Positions 62,660 through 64,000 of a stretch of DNA of 64,000 bases are shown here, one piece after another; positions within the stretch are counted from its first letter, which is position 1; the number at the start of each line of letters is the position of its first letter. The position numbers and the translations under genes are program-made. The notes below the pieces were generated by a model, which saw only the letters and a program-made list of their open reading frames with translations, had not been told where the DNA came from and made no database searches. The DNA comes from Ptychodera flava (lineage: Eukaryota > Hemichordata > Enteropneusta > Ptychoderidae), in the NCBI RefSeq assembly GCF_041260155.1, contig NC_091930.1, forward strand, positions 15,929,656 through 15,993,655. Direction: 5' to 3'.

Positions 62660-63515
62660 AATAATGATGCAGGCTACCGCAGAGGTCAATTTTTGTGAAC
62701 TTTGATTGTTAATTGTAAGTACCGGTAGATTTACATTGTACCGGTACAATGCCCACCAAGGTAGTGAACCAGATAGGCTGCTCGTGACAGAATGGACGGA
62801 TGCAAAAAATGATGTGTGGATGGACAAAAATTCTGTGGAGAAACTATGTTGGTGGCTATGTGGCTGTCATCAGTCACTAGTTGTCTTCCAAGAATAGCAA
62901 TAAATTTCAAAGTCACAATTGCTGTATGGAAGTTACTGATCTTTTTCGATTTCTTTTTAAAAATCATCATGAAAGTCTGTAGCCTAATCAGAAGCCCCAC
63001 TGTTATAATTAAGTGTGAAAATGAGGCCAAATGTTGCATAATCTCATGTGATAATGTATTTCACATGAGACCAAAGAGTGTCTCCACCCTGTCTACAAGA
63101 TTAAAGTTTATTTTAATAAGAAAAGGTCATTGTTTGCCGAGGCAGGCATACCGTCAAAGAGACAAGCCGTTATGCTAGTCTGTTTTTTCTGTTTGTCTTT
63201 GGATTGGCCAAGCTTCGCAGCTATTGTTATGCACTCAATTCAACATTCATTCCAAAGACATTGTAAAACTTCATCTGATAATAAAACTGCAGTAAAATAT
63301 CTGTCATACAAGTACAACTACCGGTAGCTTTATCAGGTCCAAAATACATGGAAAGGTTTTATATGTCATGAGACTTTCTGCGGAAATGTAAAGTGAAAAC
63401 AGGGACTATTTTATCTCATTTGCATATCGCCAGTGAAAATGCCAGTTTTATTCCGCGGGCAACAACAATGTCGTGGGCAGTACATATGCGATAATTGACA
63501 GTATGTCATCAACAA
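62660..63515. other. Stretch without recognised gene
   Basis: Overlapping short frames on both strands without family features. It could be an intron of the preceding gene. Confidence 0.35.
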
Positions 63516-63519
63516 TTAA

Positions 63520-63704
63520 AGGCATACTGTCACCTGTTCGAATTTTGCCACAGTTACCATGGAAAGCGAAAATCTAACCAATCACAGATTTTAAGTGGGT
63601 AGCCGCTTTTTAAAAACAGTGCCCTTACATGGGCATTTTGAATACCAAGGAACGCCCATTTGATCACGTATGGGCATATTTAGATTACATGTGACCGTAT
63701 ACCT
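63520..63704. mobile_element. TTAA-flanked MITE
   Basis: Left end AGGCATACTGTCACCTG and right end GTGACCGTATACCT are inverted. TTAA is at 63516-63519 and 63705-63708. The body is shared with 29196-29340. Confidence 0.8.
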
Positions 63705-63708
63705 TTAA

Positions 63709-64000
63709 AGGAACAAAGTCGCTGTTTTGACCTTTTTGTGATATTAAAGTCCATGTATTACCTCTGAAAAAATATTTTTTATTTTTTTACTATAAACTCT
63801 TATTGGAGTGATGTGTCAATTGCTGGTGTCATTTTATTCATTTCTGTTGATAAATAAATGCAATCTTGCTATAAATTCACGGCTTGAGAAAAAAATCTCT
63901 GTTTGAACCACGCCCTCACCTGTGACGTCACGTGAGGCAATCGTTGTGCAAATCAATCTCTGCCTCCTCCTGCTGTACATACACAAGCAACAATGGCGTC
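63709..64000. other. Window end, no gene seen
   Basis: AT-rich DNA. The start AGGAACAAAGTCGCTGTTTTG directly after TTAA may open another small element that runs past the window. Confidence 0.3.

Noticed and set aside
30000-64000. CRISPR arrays, operons or prokaryotic signals
   Set aside because: None seen. The spliced genes and repeats are eukaryotic.

Overview
The window looks like nuclear DNA from an invertebrate animal, probably a marine deuterostome such as a lancelet or acorn worm. The evidence is AT-rich DNA with spliced genes, a TRPC-type channel, lineage-expanded carbohydrate sulfotransferases, tRNA-derived SINEs and many small TTAA-flanked DNA transposons. The species cannot be fixed from the sequence alone.

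Layout. (1) 1260-12816, minus strand: a 13-exon TRPC-like cation channel gene whose reading frame closes at every splice junction (about 869 residues). (2) 12189-29125: two tandem units. The first is 7.3 kb and its left edge falls inside TRPC exon 2, so a second intact copy of TRPC exon 1 now lies at 19773-19959. The second unit carries an intronless Golgi sulfotransferase gene (27040-28233) that the first unit lacks. (3) 31025-45233: a 14.2 kb DNA transposon with identical 182-bp terminal inverted repeats and a perfect 9-bp target duplication. It encodes a 540-residue RecQ-family helicase (4 exons, plus strand) and a 965-residue DUF6589-like transposase (9 exons, minus strand). Both genes start inside the inverted repeats with the same 13 residues. 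Two smaller TTAA elements sit inside it. (4) 45243-53095: repeats, a TTAA element with about 100-bp inverted ends, a large inverted repeat with exon-like arms, and a decayed piggyBac-like transposase. (5) 53096-56510: a third copy of the duplicated segment, with a second sulfotransferase gene. (6) 56510-64000: a G-rich Harbinger-like element, one exon of a zinc-finger gene of unknown function, and another TTAA element.

How the parts fit: the channel and the sulfotransferases are host genes, and the rest is mostly mobile DNA. The strongest discovery candidate is the helicase-carrying transposon. It looks whole and recent, and its two genes converge from start regions copied in each inverted repeat. 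Helicase-bearing Academ elements (AcademH) have, as I recall, been described, so the novelty lies in the TIR-shared starts and the 9-bp duplication. The duplicated TRPC first exon is the most interesting host-gene observation.
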